Shown one piece after another: positions 63,178-64,000 of a DNA stretch of 64,000 nucleotides. The DNA is from Bacteroidota bacterium (GTDB taxonomy: Bacteria > Bacteroidota > Bacteroidia > UBA8524). The translations under genes were made by a program, and so were the position numbers. The notes under the pieces were generated by a model that saw only the letters and a program-made list of their open reading frames with translations, did not search any database and was not told where the DNA came from. Position 1 is the first letter of the stretch, and each line of letters opens with the position of its first letter. The DNA lies in assembly GCA_008933805.1 (NCBI GenBank), contig WBUH01000005.1, positions 192,822-256,821 on the forward strand. The letters are read 5' to 3'.

Positions 63178-64000
63178 TTACACTTCAATTTCGGGTTCAT
63201 TTCCGTTTTTGGGCTCTTCAGTAATTGTTGCAACAGGCTCGATTACTGCCTCAACCGCAGGCTTTTTGTCCATATATTCTTCGTAGCTGGTTTTGCTGTC
63301 AAAAGGACGTTTGCCAATCAAACGCTCCAAATCAGTTTGGAAAATGATTTCTTTTTCAAGCAATTCTTTGGCAATGGTCTCAAGCTCGTTACGGCGTTCA
63401 TTCAACAACGTTTTGGTACGTTCATAAGCATCGCTAATCAGTTTACGAACCTCTTCGTCAATCATCTTAGCAGTTTCATCGCTGTAGGGCTTACCAAAGC
63501 CGTATTCGCCTTGTGGGTCATTAAACGATACGTTACCTACTTTAGGGTTCATACCGTACATGGTTACCATCGCATAAGCCATTTTGGTAATACGCTCCAA
63601 GTCGTTTTGTGCACCTGTGCTTATGCTGTTAAAAATAATATCTTCAGCTGCACGTCCGCCCAAGGTCATACACATCATGTCTATCAACTGCTCTTGGCGG
63701 TACAGGTATTGTTCTTTGGGCAGGTATTGGGCATACCCCAATGCTGCAACACCACGCGGAACTATTGATACCTTCACCAACGGGTCAGCATACTCAAGGT
63801 ACCAACCTGCAATAGCATGGCCTGCCTCATGGTAAGCAACAATTTTCTTTTCTTCGGGCGATATAATTTTGTTCTTCTTCTCTAAACCACCAATCACACG
63901 GTCAATCGCATCCTGAAAATCCTGCATATCAATCACCGACTTATCACGACGTGCAGCAATCAAAGCAGCTTCGTTACATACGTTGGCAATCTCAGCACCG
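63178..64000 (-). CDS. ftsH: ATP-dependent zinc metalloprotease FtsH (partial)
   Basis: The C-terminal 273 residues or so of FtsH; the gene runs off the right edge and its frame is open to base 64000 ([13 protein letters not shown], the end of the AAA domain). The zinc protease site HEAGH ([14 protein letters not shown]) and the third zinc ligand region ([22 protein letters not shown]) are present. FtsH degrades misassembled membrane proteins. The C-terminal tail of about 40 residues after RLIGKRPF is acidic ([20 protein letters not shown]). Confidence 0.95.
   Translation of the reverse strand, partial: GAEIANVCNEAALIAARRDKSVIDMQDFQDAIDRVIGGLEKKNKIISPEEKKIVAYHEAGHAIAGWYLEYADPLVKVSIVPRGVAALGYAQYLPKEQYLYRQEQLIDMMCMTLGGRAAEDIIFNSISTGAQNDLERITKMAYAMVTMYGMNPKVGNVSFNDPQGEYGFGKPYSDETAKMIDEEVRKLISDAYERTKTLLNERRNELETIAKELLEKEIIFQTDLERLIGKRPFDSKTSYEEYMDKKPAVEAVIEPVATITEEPKNGNEPEIEV

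Noticed and set aside
63178-63963. Complete 261-aa FtsH-like protein
   Set aside because: The frame stays open past 63963 to the window edge with AAA-domain sequence, so the gene is simply cut off.

Overview
The window is a chromosomal segment of a member of the Bacteroidota. Supporting evidence: TAnnTTTG-type -7 promoter boxes instead of E. coli-like promoters, weak Shine-Dalgarno sites, lipoproteins with SSC/TAC/VAC lipoboxes, families largely confined to the phylum (DUF4293, DUF4837, LruC), a protein ending in a type IX secretion (T9SS) sorting domain, and a lipoprotein with the PorE domain order (TPR, PD40 propeller, carboxypeptidase-regulatory fold, OmpA C-domain). Base composition is moderate, roughly 40% GC by eye, with more AT-rich patches at 1-1100, 3930-5380 and 11700-12900. 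I cannot place it below phylum level. The window opens inside one gene and closes inside ftsH.

Layout. 1-1100: a gene end, a small membrane/coiled-coil protein and a sugar-type formyltransferase (accessory in character). 1130-3600: the RelA/SpoT ppGpp enzyme, divergent from tRNA-Leu(UAG). 3930-6794: a tightly overlapping four-gene operon (unknown protein, six/seven-helix membrane protein, LuxR-type histidine kinase, NarL-type regulator), followed by a lone receiver. 7352-9765: MATE exporter and HMA-like small protein, divergent from a MarR regulator. 9752-12616: YjbR-type protein, two DUF4197 lipoproteins and an orphan PD-(D/E)XK nuclease. 12917-15921: UMF1 transporter, a palindrome island and an exported PLP enzyme. 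15975-24006: LolA-like carrier, thiolase, LruC lipoprotein, small envelope proteins and gcvT. 24034-31287: PorE-like lipoprotein, type III glutamine synthetase, aspS and a YoeB toxin-antitoxin pair. 31324-42659: DUF4837, MltD-like transglycosylase, AsmA protein, second palindrome island, biotin carrier, M1 aminopeptidase, cinA and a T9SS cargo protein. 42724-53940: M49 peptidase, DUF4293, gmhA, DsbD, GH73-LysM hydrolase, outer-membrane protein, hybrid kinase and receiver. 54118-64000: rlmN, sugar nucleotidyltransferase, maeB, TPR histidine kinase, membrane patatin and ftsH.

Most content is core metabolism, envelope maintenance and signalling. The cell-envelope theme is strong: LolA, AsmA, two LysM hydrolases, DsbD, GmhA, PorE-like protein and many lipoproteins. 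Four signalling units are present (the 3930 operon, the lone receiver at 6940, the hybrid kinase/receiver pair at 51148-53940, and the TPR kinase at 58719).

The most unusual items are a cluster of different short palindromes including a 62-bp perfect one (14351-14412), a relative of it 22 kb away (36846-36891), the four-gene coupled signalling operon with an unrecognised first gene, an operator-like triple repeat in the MarR/MATE divergent promoter, an orphan nuclease, and promoter boxes so close to start codons that several mRNAs may be leaderless. I found no CRISPR array, insertion sequence or rRNA.
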